From positions 1-64,000 of the forward strand of contig NZ_CAOJCN010000010.1 in the NCBI RefSeq assembly GCF_948329515.1: 64,000 nucleotides of DNA, in the 5' to 3' direction. Positions 52,476 to 60,891 of this stretch are shown here, one piece after another; the stretch's first letter is position 1, and every line of letters begins with the position of its first letter. A program made the position numbers and the translations under genes. The stretch is from Cohnella rhizoplanae (GTDB lineage Bacteria > Bacillota > Bacilli > Paenibacillales > Paenibacillaceae). A model generated the notes under the pieces. It made no database searches. It was not told the DNA's origin and saw nothing but the letters and a program-made list of their open reading frames with translations.

Positions 52476-53967
52476 TTGGAGATCCTACGGCAAAGAGATC
52501 GCGATCGGCTTCGTACCGGTTTTCTTGATATTCATGATCTTTATCGGCGTGCCGGCGCTTCCGCTGCTGCTCGGCGCGGGGCTCGTGACCGGCCTGCTGT
52601 TCATGGCCAAGTCGCGCAACGGGATGGCGTTCGGAGGCGCGATGCGCAAAGGCCCTTCGAGACCGCCCGCGTATTTGACCTTCGAAGACATCGGCGGACA
52701 GGAGCAGGCCAAGCGCGAGCTGGTCGAAGCGCTCGATTTTCTCGTCCAGCGCGAGCGCATCGCGAAGCTCGGCATCCGGCCGCTCAAGGGCATCCTGCTC
52801 ACGGGCCCTCCCGGAACGGGCAAGACGCTGCTCGCGAAGGCCGCCGCCAAGCATACGAACTCTGCGTTCGTGGCCGCGTCCGGCAGCGAATTCGTCGAGA
52901 TGTACGTCGGCGTCGGCGCGGGCCGCATCCGCGACATTTTTAAACAAGCGCGCAGCCTTGCGGCCAAGCAGAAGCGCGACAGCGCGATCATTTTCATCGA
53001 CGAGATCGACGCGATCGGCGGCAAGCGGGACGGCAGCCAGAACAAAGAGTACGATCAGACGCTGAATCAGCTGCTGACCGAGATGGACGGCATCCAAGGC
53101 GACGAGTCCGTGCGCGTCCTCATCATCGCCGCGACCAACCGCAAGGAGCTGCTCGACAGCGCCTTGACCCGTCCGGGACGGTTCGACCGGCACATCCAGG
53201 TCGATATGCCCGACCGGCACGGCCGGGAGCATATCCTCCGTCTGCACGCCCGCAACAAGCCGCTCTCCGAGGACGTATCGCTCGAGAAGGTCGCAGAGGA
53301 GACGTTCGGCTTCTCCGGCGCGCAGCTGGAGAGCGTCATGAACGAAGCGGCGATCTACGCCATGCGCGAAGAGAGCGAGGTTCTTCGCCAGGCGCATCTG
53401 GCGCAGGCGATCGACAAGGTCATGATGGGCGAGCGGATGGACCGCGAGACGTCGAGCGAAGAGCGAGAGCGCGTGGCGCTTCACGAGCTTGGCCACGCCA
53501 TCGTCGCCGAGAGCGTCCGACCGGGCAGCGTCGCGCAGGTATCGCTGACGCCCCGCGGCCAGGCGCTCGGCTACGTCCGCCATCATCCGCGCAAGGACAG
53601 CTACCTGTACACCAAGACCTATCTGGAAGCGCAGATTCAGATCGCGCTCGGCGGCGCCGTCGCCGAAGAGCTCAACTACGGCGGCCGCAGCACCGGTTCG
53701 CGCGGCGACTTCGACCAAGCGACCAACATCGTGAAGACATTGATCGAATCGGGCATGACGGATCTGGGCATCATCCATCCGGAGGCGCTGACCGCGGAGC
53801 AATGGTCCAAGGAAAACGCGCGCATCCTAAGCGAACTGACCGATAGCACGCGCCAGCTGCTCTCCGGCCACATGGATACGTTCGCCAAGCTCCTCGACAT
53901 TCTGATCCGCGAAGAAACGCTGTCGGGCGAGGATCTCCGCGCGTACCTTCGCGCGGTAGCCGCTTGA
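52468..53967 (+). CDS. Short FtsH-like AAA+ metalloprotease
   Basis: This 499-residue protein has a hydrophobic N-terminus (about residues 10-47) and an AAA+ ATPase with Walker A GPPGTGKT (K119) and Walker B AIIFIDEIDAIGG. The second region of homology is TNRKELLDSALTRPGRFDRHIQVDMPDR. The M41 protease domain has zinc motif H339-E-L-G-H343 and the third-ligand region GDFDQATNIVKTLIESGMTDLG. Canonical FtsH is about 650 residues with an extracytoplasmic domain between two helices; that part is missing here. The motif reads HELGH where FtsH has HEAGH. ATG at 52468 overlaps the preceding gene, with GGAGG upstream. It is a paralogue rather than the housekeeping ftsH. Confidence 0.9.
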   Translation: MRNWRSYGKEIAIGFVPVFLIFMIFIGVPALPLLLGAGLVTGLLFMAKSRNGMAFGGAMRKGPSRPPAYLTFEDIGGQEQAKRELVEALDFLVQRERIAKLGIRPLKGILLTGPPGTGKTLLAKAAAKHTNSAFVAASGSEFVEMYVGVGAGRIRDIFKQARSLAAKQKRDSAIIFIDEIDAIGGKRDGSQNKEYDQTLNQLLTEMDGIQGDESVRVLIIAATNRKELLDSALTRPGRFDRHIQVDMPDRHGREHILRLHARNKPLSEDVSLEKVAEETFGFSGAQLESVMNEAAIYAMREESEVLRQAHLAQAIDKVMMGERMDRETSSEERERVALHELGHAIVAESVRPGSVAQVSLTPRGQALGYVRHHPRKDSYLYTKTYLEAQIQIALGGAVAEELNYGGRSTGSRGDFDQATNIVKTLIESGMTDLGIIHPEALTAEQWSKENARILSELTDSTRQLLSGHMDTFAKLLDILIREETLSGEDLRAYLRAVAA

Positions 53968-54002
53968 TCTTAAGCGACGTAGGCTGTTCCGCTAGCCGAA
54001 CA

Positions 54003-54027
54003 AGGCTGCCGGGACGGCCTGTTTTTA
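54003..54027 (+). terminator. Weak terminator after the FtsH-like gene
   Basis: An imperfect GGC/CCG stem-loop (54003-54020) is followed by TTTTT. Pairing is poor. Confidence 0.4.
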
Positions 54028-54052
54028 TTTACCGCGCTTACCGGGAGGAACG

Positions 54053-54077
54053 GCAGGCGGCGAGGCTCGCCGCCTGC
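54053..54077 (+). repeat. Strong GC-rich inverted repeat
   Basis: Ten-base perfect arms GCAGGCGGCG (54053-54062) and CGCCGCCTGC (54068-54077) with a 5-base loop. No T-run follows. Otherwise 53968-54181 holds no gene that I can support. Confidence 0.6.
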
Positions 54078-54181
54078 GGCGGGCGTCTGCGGCCGTACCG
54101 GCATACACCGCGGCCACGCTTTTGAATCGGACAGGGCAGCAGGAAATGACCCGGGCAACTAATTGTGGTAACATAATAATT

Positions 54182-54207
54182 TGAACCGGAAGTCATTTGT
54201 CTTCGTC
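54182..54207 (+). promoter_or_regulatory. ECF-type promoter of the second sigma factor gene
   Basis: TGAACC at 54182-54187, a 16-base spacer and CGTC at 54204-54207 match the TGAAAC-N16-CGTC layout recognised by SigM/SigW/SigX-type ECF factors. Transcription would begin about 13 bases before the GTG start. It suggests autoregulation. Confidence 0.6.
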
Positions 54208-54225
54208 CAATAATGAGGTGGTTGC

Positions 54226-54789
54226 GTGCAGGGCTCCGACGCCAATTTCGAATATCTTAAATATATGAGCGATTCCGACGACAAAAAAACGGTGCTCCAC
54301 GAACTGATGACCGCGTACGGCAAGGAAGTGTGGAATTTCGCTTTCAGCCTGACGCGCAAGTGGGACGTGGCGGACGACATTACGCAGGACGTATTCGTCA
54401 AGGTGTTCAAGAACCTGGACACGTTCCGGAGCGACTCGTCCATCCGCACCTGGCTCCTCACGATCACGCGCAACACGGTGATCGACCATCAGCGTTCGGC
54501 GTTTATCCGGCGGGTCTCCTTGACGGACTGGAGCCTGGAAACGGGCCATCGGCGCTCCGTGGAGGACGACGTCATCGAGCAGCACGCCGTGAACGACCTC
54601 TGGAAGCTGGTCATGAAGCTGCCGATCAAGTCGCGCGAGGTGCTTATCCTCTACGCGCACCACCAGCTGTCTCTGAAGGAGATCGCGGAGGTGCTCGGCG
54701 TCACCGAGGGAACCGTCAAGTCGCGGATGTTTCACGCTCGCCGCAAAATCGCTAAATTGAAGGAGCGCAACGGCCATGGAACCGAATGA
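54226..54789 (+). CDS. ECF-type RNA polymerase sigma factor (SigX-like)
   Basis: The 187-residue protein has sigma region 2 (LMTAYGKEVWNFAFSLTRKWDVADDITQDVFVKVFKNLDTFRSDSSIRTWLLTITRNTVIDHQRS) and region 4 (LPIKSREVLILYAHHQLSLKEIAEVLGVTEGTVKSRMFHARRKIAKL). Of the B. subtilis ECF factors it looks closest to SigX, on general resemblance only. GTG at 54226 follows GAGGTGG; ATG at 54265 has no site. The anti-sigma gene overlaps its end by 14 bases. An ECF-like promoter directly upstream points to self-control. Confidence 0.93.
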   Translation: MQGSDANFEYLKYMSDSDDKKTVLHELMTAYGKEVWNFAFSLTRKWDVADDITQDVFVKVFKNLDTFRSDSSIRTWLLTITRNTVIDHQRSAFIRRVSLTDWSLETGHRRSVEDDVIEQHAVNDLWKLVMKLPIKSREVLILYAHHQLSLKEIAEVLGVTEGTVKSRMFHARRKIAKLKERNGHGTE

Positions 54790-56041
54790 CAGAGATCTTT
54801 TGCAGCAGCTTTCGCGCGGTCCGCTCACGAAAAACGGTTTTGATGCGCGGCTCGTCTCCCGCATCGAAGAAGCGATCGAGCGTCCCGAGACGCGCCGGCA
54901 TCCGCTCCTTCGGTTCGGTTGGCACGGCGCCGGGCTCGCGGCGATGGCGGTGCTGCTCCTGTTCGTCGGCCTCTGGCACTGGTCGTTCGGATCCGGCGGA
55001 CCGGCGGGCCCGATGAACCTGGATCGGGCAGGGAAGACCGCGGATACCGAATCCCCGATGTTCGCCGACGCGAACGCCGAGCTGCATTCGGCGCTGCTGC
55101 TCGGACTGCGGGAGGATCCGCAGAACGACGGCGGCAACGTCGTCAGCAGCTACCGTACCCTCTTTATCGCGCCGGAGGATGGGCAGTACGAGCTCGCGGC
55201 GCAGGGCGCGGGCATCGTGATGCCCTATGGCCAGAACTTCTGGAAGATCGAGGCTGTGTCCGCCGCCTCGGACGATTCGGAGTTCGCCCAGCGGCTGATC
55301 GCCTACCCGCTGACGGGCAAGGACGCGGCCAAGACGGATGCTGCGCTGATGCGTACGCTGCCCGCGGTCCCGCTGACCGAGCGTCTGCTGTTCGTCGGCA
55401 ACAAGTACGTATCCGTGGAGCAGAATCCTTCGGATGCGCCGAACCGGGTTTACCGCTGGGTGAAGGACATGGACCAGCTAGTCGCGAGCGCGCAGCGCGC
55501 CGCGTTCGATCCGCAGACGGAGCCGCACGTCTCCCTCGAGGAAGCGATGCAATCCGCGGATGCGGCCGCCGAGACGCCGGTGGCGGCGACGGACGCCGTT
55601 CCTGCGGAGAGCACGGAGCAGTGGTCGATCATCCGGCGCACGGGCAGCTGGGTGGCCGCAGCGGCCGAGACCGCGGGTCAGCCATACGCGCCGCTCGCGA
55701 ACACGACGCTCACGGAGCTGACGACGCCTTTGCCCGAGTCGATCAACAAGTTCGACACGCTCTATCCGACCTGGTCCCAGATTCTGAAGATCCAGCCGGA
55801 AGCCAAGGACGCTTACTCCTCGCCTAACGAGGACATGCTGGTCATCGTGCTTGAAGACGAGCTCGTGGTGTACCCGTACAAGCTGCTCGGCGGGGATCAG
55901 AATCCGCTGCGCATCCCGCTCGAGCCGGGGGAGTCGCTCATCATGGCGCAGTGGGCCAAGGAAGACAAATACCTGGAGAGCTGGAAAAAGCAGCTCGGCG
56001 AAGTTCTCGCGGACCGATCGGCGGAACCTAGCGTTAAATAG
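54776..56041 (+). CDS. Anti-sigma factor, RsiX-like
   Basis: This 421-residue single-pass membrane protein has a short cytosolic N-terminus (LLQQLSRGPLTKNGFDARLVSRIEEAIE), one transmembrane helix at about residues 49-67 (GAGLAAMAVLLLFVGLWHW) and a large extracytoplasmic region. No zinc finger is present, unlike the anti-sigma factor at 27048. ATG at 54776 lies inside the end of the sigma gene and follows AAGGAG. Role is inferred from the overlapping sigma factor and from topology. A terminator follows at 56057. Confidence 0.82.
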   Translation: MEPNDRDLLQQLSRGPLTKNGFDARLVSRIEEAIERPETRRHPLLRFGWHGAGLAAMAVLLLFVGLWHWSFGSGGPAGPMNLDRAGKTADTESPMFADANAELHSALLLGLREDPQNDGGNVVSSYRTLFIAPEDGQYELAAQGAGIVMPYGQNFWKIEAVSAASDDSEFAQRLIAYPLTGKDAAKTDAALMRTLPAVPLTERLLFVGNKYVSVEQNPSDAPNRVYRWVKDMDQLVASAQRAAFDPQTEPHVSLEEAMQSADAAAETPVAATDAVPAESTEQWSIIRRTGSWVAAAAETAGQPYAPLANTTLTELTTPLPESINKFDTLYPTWSQILKIQPEAKDAYSSPNEDMLVIVLEDELVVYPYKLLGGDQNPLRIPLEPGESLIMAQWAKEDKYLESWKKQLGEVLADRSAEPSVK

Positions 56042-56056
56042 CAGGCGAATCTATTG

Positions 56057-56094
56057 CTGCAATTCGGCGCGAACAGCGAATTGCAGTATTTTTT
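56057..56094 (+). terminator. Terminator after the second anti-sigma gene
   Basis: Ten-base perfect arms (56057-56066 and 56077-56086) with a 10-base loop, then a TATTTTTT run. Confidence 0.88.
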
Positions 56095-56105
56095 CGTACA
56101 TATAC

Positions 56106-56134
56106 TTTACTATGGTAACGCGTCGATGTAATAT
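56106..56134 (+). promoter_or_regulatory. Promoter of the second hisC
   Basis: TTTACT at 56106-56111 and TAATAT at 56129-56134 with a 17-base spacer, about 38 bases before the start codon. Confidence 0.55.
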
Positions 56135-56171
56135 AGTATTTACTCTCTTCTACAAGGAGCTGACGCACCGA

Positions 56172-57341
56172 ATGAATGAATATCCTTCCGCATCGATCGC
56201 ATCCATCGTATCAGACGCATCCGCCTCAGTCTATCAAGCATCCGGCCCGGCTCCCCGCGCGACGCTGTCCGCCATGGAGCCCTACGTGCCGGGACGCTCG
56301 ATCTCCGACATCCGCGGCGAATTCGGCCTTACCCGCGTCGTTAAGCTGGCGTCCAACGAGAATCCCCTGGGACCTTCGCCGCTGGCGCTCGCGGCCGTGC
56401 GCGCCATGCTGGAGGACATTCACCGGTACCCCGACGACCGCGCGTCGGAGCTCCGCCGCAAGCTGGCGGGCAAGCTGGCGTTGGACGAATCCATGCTCAT
56501 CGCGGCCAACGGCGCAGACGAGCTGATCACGCTCCTGTCGGAGACGTATCTAGAGCCGGGCGACCGCATCGCGACGTTTGCGCCTACGTTCAGCGAGTAC
56601 GCGTTCGGCGGGCGGCTCATGAACGCCGAGACCAACCGCGCCCCGCTCGGCGAGGACTTCGCGCTTCGCGCGGACGATCTGCTGGCCGCCGTCGATGCCC
56701 GGACGAAGCTGGTCTTCGTCTGTTCGCCCAACAATCCGACAGGGACGTACATGCCTAGAGACGAGCTTGAACGGCTGCTCGCACGGCTGCCCGCCGGCTG
56801 TCTGCTCGTGCTGGACGCGGCGTATTCTCATTTTGCCGACGCGCCCGACTACTGCGACGGCTTCGACGTGCTGCGAGCGGGAGCGCGCCTTGTCGTGCTG
56901 CAGACCTTTTCCAAGGCATACGGGCTTGCGGGAATCAGGGCGGGCTTTGCCGCGGGTCCGGCGGACGTCATCGCGAGCATGCTGCGCGTCAAGGAGCCCT
57001 TTAACGTCAATGCCCTCGCCCAGACGGCAGCGTCGGCTGCGTTGGATGACGAGGCGCATCTCGCGGCTACTTTACGTACGAATGCGGCGGGCAGAATCCG
57101 GCTGAGGGAGGGACTTGCTCGCCTGGGCATCAGCTCCGTCCCTTCGCAATCCAACTTCGTTCTCGCGGACTTCGGCGACCGCGCCGCATCCGTCTACCGA
57201 CTGTGGATGGAGAGCGGGGTTATCGTCAGAAGCGGGGCCGGATGGGGGTTGCCCGGCCATCTGCGGATCTCGGTCGGCACGGCGGAAGAGATCGATCTGC
57301 TGCTAGCGCTGCTGGACGACATATTGCGCAGGGACGCCTGA
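56172..57341 (+). CDS. hisC: Histidinol-phosphate aminotransferase, second copy
   Basis: This 389-residue PLP aminotransferase resembles the first hisC product in layout: KLASNENPLGPSPLALAAVRAML, CSPNNPTGTYMPRDEL, VLQTFSKAYGLAGIRAGFA with the PLP lysine, and LRISVGTAEEIDLLLALL. It has an extra Ser/Ala-rich N-terminus of about 35 residues. ATG at 56172 follows AAGGAGC by 11 bases. With two copies in one window, one may serve histidine and the other aromatic amino acids. No his genes lie nearby to decide. Sequence identity between them seems moderate, so it is an old duplication or separate origin. Confidence 0.9.
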   Translation: MNEYPSASIASIVSDASASVYQASGPAPRATLSAMEPYVPGRSISDIRGEFGLTRVVKLASNENPLGPSPLALAAVRAMLEDIHRYPDDRASELRRKLAGKLALDESMLIAANGADELITLLSETYLEPGDRIATFAPTFSEYAFGGRLMNAETNRAPLGEDFALRADDLLAAVDARTKLVFVCSPNNPTGTYMPRDELERLLARLPAGCLLVLDAAYSHFADAPDYCDGFDVLRAGARLVVLQTFSKAYGLAGIRAGFAAGPADVIASMLRVKEPFNVNALAQTAASAALDDEAHLAATLRTNAAGRIRLREGLARLGISSVPSQSNFVLADFGDRAASVYRLWMESGVIVRSGAGWGLPGHLRISVGTAEEIDLLLALLDDILRRDA

Positions 57342-57443
57342 GGGCAGCGAAGCCCGCTCCCGAGGCTGGTTCTAAGTCGCGATTGTCACACTCCCGACGC
57401 AAAAAGGACGCAAACCTTCCCCCGATGAAGCCGGTCCCGTCGG

Positions 57444-57472
57444 TTTATGTCGTTGAGCGGGTATGTTAAGAT
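57444..57472 (+). promoter_or_regulatory. Promoter of the 3-hydroxyacyl-CoA dehydrogenase operon
   Basis: TTTATG at 57444-57449 and TAAGAT at 57467-57472, spacer 17 bases, with TG one base before the -10 (extended -10). Confidence 0.5.
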
Positions 57473-57522
57473 GGGAATGTCAGGTTGACGCAGAACGTGC
57501 AGTCAGGGAAGGGGAAAGGCGG

Positions 57523-58395
57523 ATGTTTCGGACGATCGGCGTAGTAGGAGCGGGGACGATGGGCCAGAGCATCGCGGAGATGCTTGCCGTCAAGGGGCTG
57601 GACGTGCATATGACCGACAGTTCGGGTGCGCGCCTTAAGCAGGCGCAGGAGATGCTCGAGAAAAACCTCGACCGTCAGATCGAGCGTTGGGCCATCACGC
57701 AGGCGGAGAAAAAACTGATCCTTAATCGCATTCACGCGGAGCCTTCATTAGAACATCTGGCCGATTGCGACCTGATCATCGAGACCATCAGCGAGGATCT
57801 GGACAGCAAAAAAACGGTATTCCAGCAGTTGGACGATATCATACCCGAAGGACGCGTACTGGCGAGCAACACGTCGACGCTGAGCTTGACCGAGTTGGCG
57901 AGCGTGACCAAGCGCCCCGAGCGCGTGATCGGCATGCACTTCGTGTATCCGGCGTTCCGGATCGACGTCGTGGAGATCGTCAGGGGATTGCAGACGTCGG
58001 ACGATACGTTCGAGCGGACCAAGGAATTCATCGAGCGGGACCTGTCGAAAAAAGGCGTCATGGTGTTCGAGTCGCCCGGCTTCGTGACGACGCGGCTCAT
58101 CTGCCTGCTGATCAACGAGTCGCTCAACGTGCTGCAGGAGGGCGTAGCGTCGCCAGAGGATATCGATGCGGCGATGCGCATCGGCTACCAGTTCCATTAC
58201 GGGCCGCTGGAGATGGCCGACCGCTTCGGCCTGGACTCGGTATGGGCCGCGCTCGACCGGATGTTCAGGGAGTACGGCGAGCTGAAGTATCGGCCTTCCA
58301 TCCTGCTCAAGAAGAAGGTCCGCGCGGGCCAACTCGGCGTGAAGACGGGCCAGGGCTTCTTCAAGTATTCCAAGGACGGTGAACGCAAGGCATGA
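57523..58395 (+). CDS. 3-hydroxyacyl-CoA (3-hydroxybutyryl-CoA) dehydrogenase
   Basis: The 290-residue protein has the NAD motif IGVVGAGTMGQSIAEMLAVKG, the catalytic-loop ASNTSTLSLTELASVTKRPERVIGMHFVYPAFRIDVVEIVRG and a C-terminal domain (GFVTTRLICLLINESLNVLQEGVASPEDIDAAMRIG). It interconverts acetoacetyl-CoA and 3-hydroxybutyryl-CoA or longer substrates. ATG at 57523 follows GGGGAAAGG; TTG and other starts upstream to 57463 are not needed. Its stop overlaps ackA. No thiolase or crotonase is near, so butyrate fermentation is not supported by the window. Confidence 0.93.
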   Translation: MFRTIGVVGAGTMGQSIAEMLAVKGLDVHMTDSSGARLKQAQEMLEKNLDRQIERWAITQAEKKLILNRIHAEPSLEHLADCDLIIETISEDLDSKKTVFQQLDDIIPEGRVLASNTSTLSLTELASVTKRPERVIGMHFVYPAFRIDVVEIVRGLQTSDDTFERTKEFIERDLSKKGVMVFESPGFVTTRLICLLINESLNVLQEGVASPEDIDAAMRIGYQFHYGPLEMADRFGLDSVWAALDRMFREYGELKYRPSILLKKKVRAGQLGVKTGQGFFKYSKDGERKA

Positions 58396-59615
58396 ACGTG
58401 CTCGTCATCAACGCGGGGAGTTCTTCCCTGAAGTATCAGCTATACGACATGAAAAACGAGACGGTGCTGGCCAAAGGGCGCGTGGAGCGCATCGGCATGG
58501 AGTCGTCGATCCTGACGCACGAGGTCGAAGGCCAGCCCGAGGTGCGCGAGGTCAGCGAGATCCTCGAGCATACGGTCGCCGTCCGCAAAGTGCTCGATAT
58601 GCTTACGCACCGCCGTTTCGGCGTGCTGCGCAACATCGACGAGGTACAGGCCGTAGGCCATCGGATCGTGCACGGCGGCGAGAGCTTCAGCGAATCGGTG
58701 CTCATCGACGGCGGCGTGAAGCTCGAGATCCGCAAGCTGTTCGATCTGGCCCCGCTGCACAATCCGGCGCACATGATGGGCATCGTCGCCGTGGAGACGA
58801 ACCTGCCGGACGTGCCGCAGGCGGTCGTGTTCGATACCGCTTTTCACCAGACCATGCCCAAGACTTCTTACCTGTACGCGATCCCGATGGTGCTGTATCG
58901 CAAGCATCAGATCCGGCGGTACGGCTTCCATGGGACGTCGCACGACTATGTCAGCAAGCGGGCGGCCGAGTACCTGGACAAGCCGCTGGCCGATCTCAAG
59001 ATCGTCAGCTGCCACATCGGCAACGGGGCGAGCTGCACCGCGATTCTGGGCGGCAAATCGTTCGACACGAGCATGGGCATGACGCCGCTCGAGGGACTCA
59101 TGATGGGCACGCGCAGCGGCGACCTGGATCCCGCGATCGTGCCGTACGCGATGAACAAGGAGGAGTTGACGCTGTCCGAAGTCAACTCCATGCTGAACAA
59201 GCACAGCGGCTTGATCGCGATCTCGGGCATCAGCAGCGACATGCGGGAGATCGTGCAGGCGATGGACGAAGGCAGCGAGCCGGCCAAGACGGCGTTCGAG
59301 ATGTACGCGTACCGGCTGCGCAAGTACATCGGTGCCTATGCGGCCGCGATGAACGGCATCGACGTGCTGCTCTTCACGGCCGGCGTCGGCGAGAATTCGG
59401 ACGTGCTGCGCAAGGCGGTATGCGAAGGGCTGACGTTCCTCGGAATCGAGCTGGACGAAGCGCGCAACCGCGTACGGTCCGGCGAGCCCCGCAGGATCTC
59501 CGCGGACGGCTCGAAGATCGAGGTGCTGGTCGTGCCGACCAACGAGGAGCTGCTCATCGCGCGCGATACGTACAGGCTCGTGCGGGAAGCAAGGGAGGCG
59601 GCTGCCGATGAATGA
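58392..59615 (+). CDS. ackA: Acetate kinase
   Basis: AckA interconverts acetate and acetyl phosphate with ATP. The 407-residue protein shows LVINAGSSSLKYQLYDM at the start, GHRIVHGGESFSES, FDTAFHQTMP, RRYGFHGTSHDYVSKRA and the nucleotide-binding ISCHIGNGAS-type run SCHIGNGASCTAILGGKSFDTSMGMTPLEGLMMGTRSGD. ATG at 58392 overlaps the preceding dehydrogenase. No phosphotransacetylase gene is adjacent. The dnaD-like gene begins before its end. Confidence 0.97.
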   Translation: MNVLVINAGSSSLKYQLYDMKNETVLAKGRVERIGMESSILTHEVEGQPEVREVSEILEHTVAVRKVLDMLTHRRFGVLRNIDEVQAVGHRIVHGGESFSESVLIDGGVKLEIRKLFDLAPLHNPAHMMGIVAVETNLPDVPQAVVFDTAFHQTMPKTSYLYAIPMVLYRKHQIRRYGFHGTSHDYVSKRAAEYLDKPLADLKIVSCHIGNGASCTAILGGKSFDTSMGMTPLEGLMMGTRSGDLDPAIVPYAMNKEELTLSEVNSMLNKHSGLIAISGISSDMREIVQAMDEGSEPAKTAFEMYAYRLRKYIGAYAAAMNGIDVLLFTAGVGENSDVLRKAVCEGLTFLGIELDEARNRVRSGEPRRISADGSKIEVLVVPTNEELLIARDTYRLVREAREAAADE

Positions 59616-60345
59616 AGCGGGCGGCATGGCCGCCACCCTGGCCGAAGCGTACATGGACGGCTCCGTCAGCGTGCCTTATGCGCTGCTTCGCGTCTACCGC
59701 ATGCTGGCGCTCACCGATACCGATTGCATGCTGCTGATCCAGTTGATCGCGTTCCGTCAGCTCGAGCAGAACGACTTCCCGACGATCGAGCAGCTCCAGC
59801 AGCGGCTCGGCGCGCCGGGCTCCGTCATCGGAGAGTCGCTGCAGAAGCTGATCCGCCGAGGCCTGGTGGCGATCGACGAATCCAGCGATCCGTTATCGGG
59901 CGTCCGCGCGGAGCGATACAATCTGTTCGGACTGTTCCAGGCAGTCGCCCAGCTGCTCGTAGCGGGCGAGGCGCCGCTGCGCACCGAAGGCTCGGCGTCG
60001 TTCTCGGCGGCGCAGACGGACGGAGACGAATCCGATTACGGCTCTGGCGGCAGATCGCCGGAGCGGAGCGGAGGCCCGAAGCCCGAGGCCGTGAGCTTGT
60101 TCGCCGTTTTCGAACGGGAGTTCGGGCGTCCGATCTCGCCGATGGAGGCCGAGACGATCGCGGGGTGGCTCGATCAGGACAAGTACGCGGAGGAGCTCAT
60201 CTTATTCGCGCTCAAGGAATCGGTATTCGCGGGCAAGCTTTCTTTTCGGTACATGGACAGAATATTGCTGGAATGGAGCCGCAACCGGGTCCGCAGCGTA
60301 GAGGACGCGCGGGCGCATGCCCAGCGCTTCCGCGCCGGACGCTGA
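59608..60345 (+). CDS. dnaD: DnaD-like replication initiation protein
   Basis: DnaD acts in primosome loading at oriC and in replication restart. The 245-residue protein has an N-terminal winged-helix domain (DTDCMLLIQLIAFRQLEQNDFPTIEQLQQRLG...LQKLIRRGLVAID). A linker follows, then the C-terminal DnaD/DnaB2 domain (LFAVFEREFGRPISPMEAETIAGWLDQDKYAEELILFALKESVFAGKLSFRYMDRILLEW). Order near dinG and ypmB agrees with B. subtilis. ATG at 59608 lies in the end of ackA with GGAGGCGG upstream. Confidence 0.93.
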   Translation: MNEAGGMAATLAEAYMDGSVSVPYALLRVYRMLALTDTDCMLLIQLIAFRQLEQNDFPTIEQLQQRLGAPGSVIGESLQKLIRRGLVAIDESSDPLSGVRAERYNLFGLFQAVAQLLVAGEAPLRTEGSASFSAAQTDGDESDYGSGGRSPERSGGPKPEAVSLFAVFEREFGRPISPMEAETIAGWLDQDKYAEELILFALKESVFAGKLSFRYMDRILLEWSRNRVRSVEDARAHAQRFRAGR

Positions 60346-60385
60346 ATCGGCGGCACGAACAGATCGACATAAGGAGCATACGACG

Positions 60386-60769
60386 ATGGAAAAACAGCTG
60401 TATCAGAAATTGTATTATAAAACGGGGAGAGCGCTCGTATACGGAGCGCCGGAGGGCTTTGACCTCGGCGTGGACGTCGAGACGGAAGCCGAGGGCCGGT
60501 TCGACTTCGTCCTCGTCTTCGTCAAGAACACCGAAGACATGCTGAAGACGCTGCCCAAGATCATCCCGCTGCTGCAGGCGGACGCCGTCTGCTGGATCTC
60601 GTATCCCAAGCAGTCCGCCAAGGTCCAGACCGACCTGAACCGCGACCTGCTGTGGCGGATCATGGAGACGCGCACCGATTATAGGGTGGTCAGCAACGTG
60701 GCGATCGACGACGTATGGTCGGCGCTGCGTTTCCGCCACGCCAGCAAGGTGAAGTCCGCGAAGCCCTGA
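60386..60769 (+). CDS. DUF3052-like small protein
   Basis: The 127-residue protein has the layout ALVYGAPEGFDLGVDVE, FDFVLVFVKNTEDMLKTLPKIIPLLQADAVCWISYPKQS, LNRDLLWRIMETRTDYRVVSNVAIDDVWSALRFR, which fits the DUF3052 family, a Rossmann-like fold of unknown function. ATG at 60386 follows AAGGAGC. It is 40 bases after dnaD. No biochemical role can be given. Confidence 0.85.
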   Translation: MEKQLYQKLYYKTGRALVYGAPEGFDLGVDVETEAEGRFDFVLVFVKNTEDMLKTLPKIIPLLQADAVCWISYPKQSAKVQTDLNRDLLWRIMETRTDYRVVSNVAIDDVWSALRFRHASKVKSAKP

Positions 60770-60891
60770 TGTCGTCCCGATCCCGGGTCGGAATCCCGCG
60801 TTATTTTTTCAGTTAAGTTTTCGGACCAAGCCGCGTACATATAGGTATAAGCGGCTAGGCCGGCGACAGGAACTGAGAGGAGCGGATCGAT

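Noticed and set aside
57523-59615. Butyrate fermentation operon (hbd plus buk)
   Set aside because: The kinase has acetate-kinase motifs and no thiolase, crotonase or butyryl-CoA dehydrogenase gene is present.
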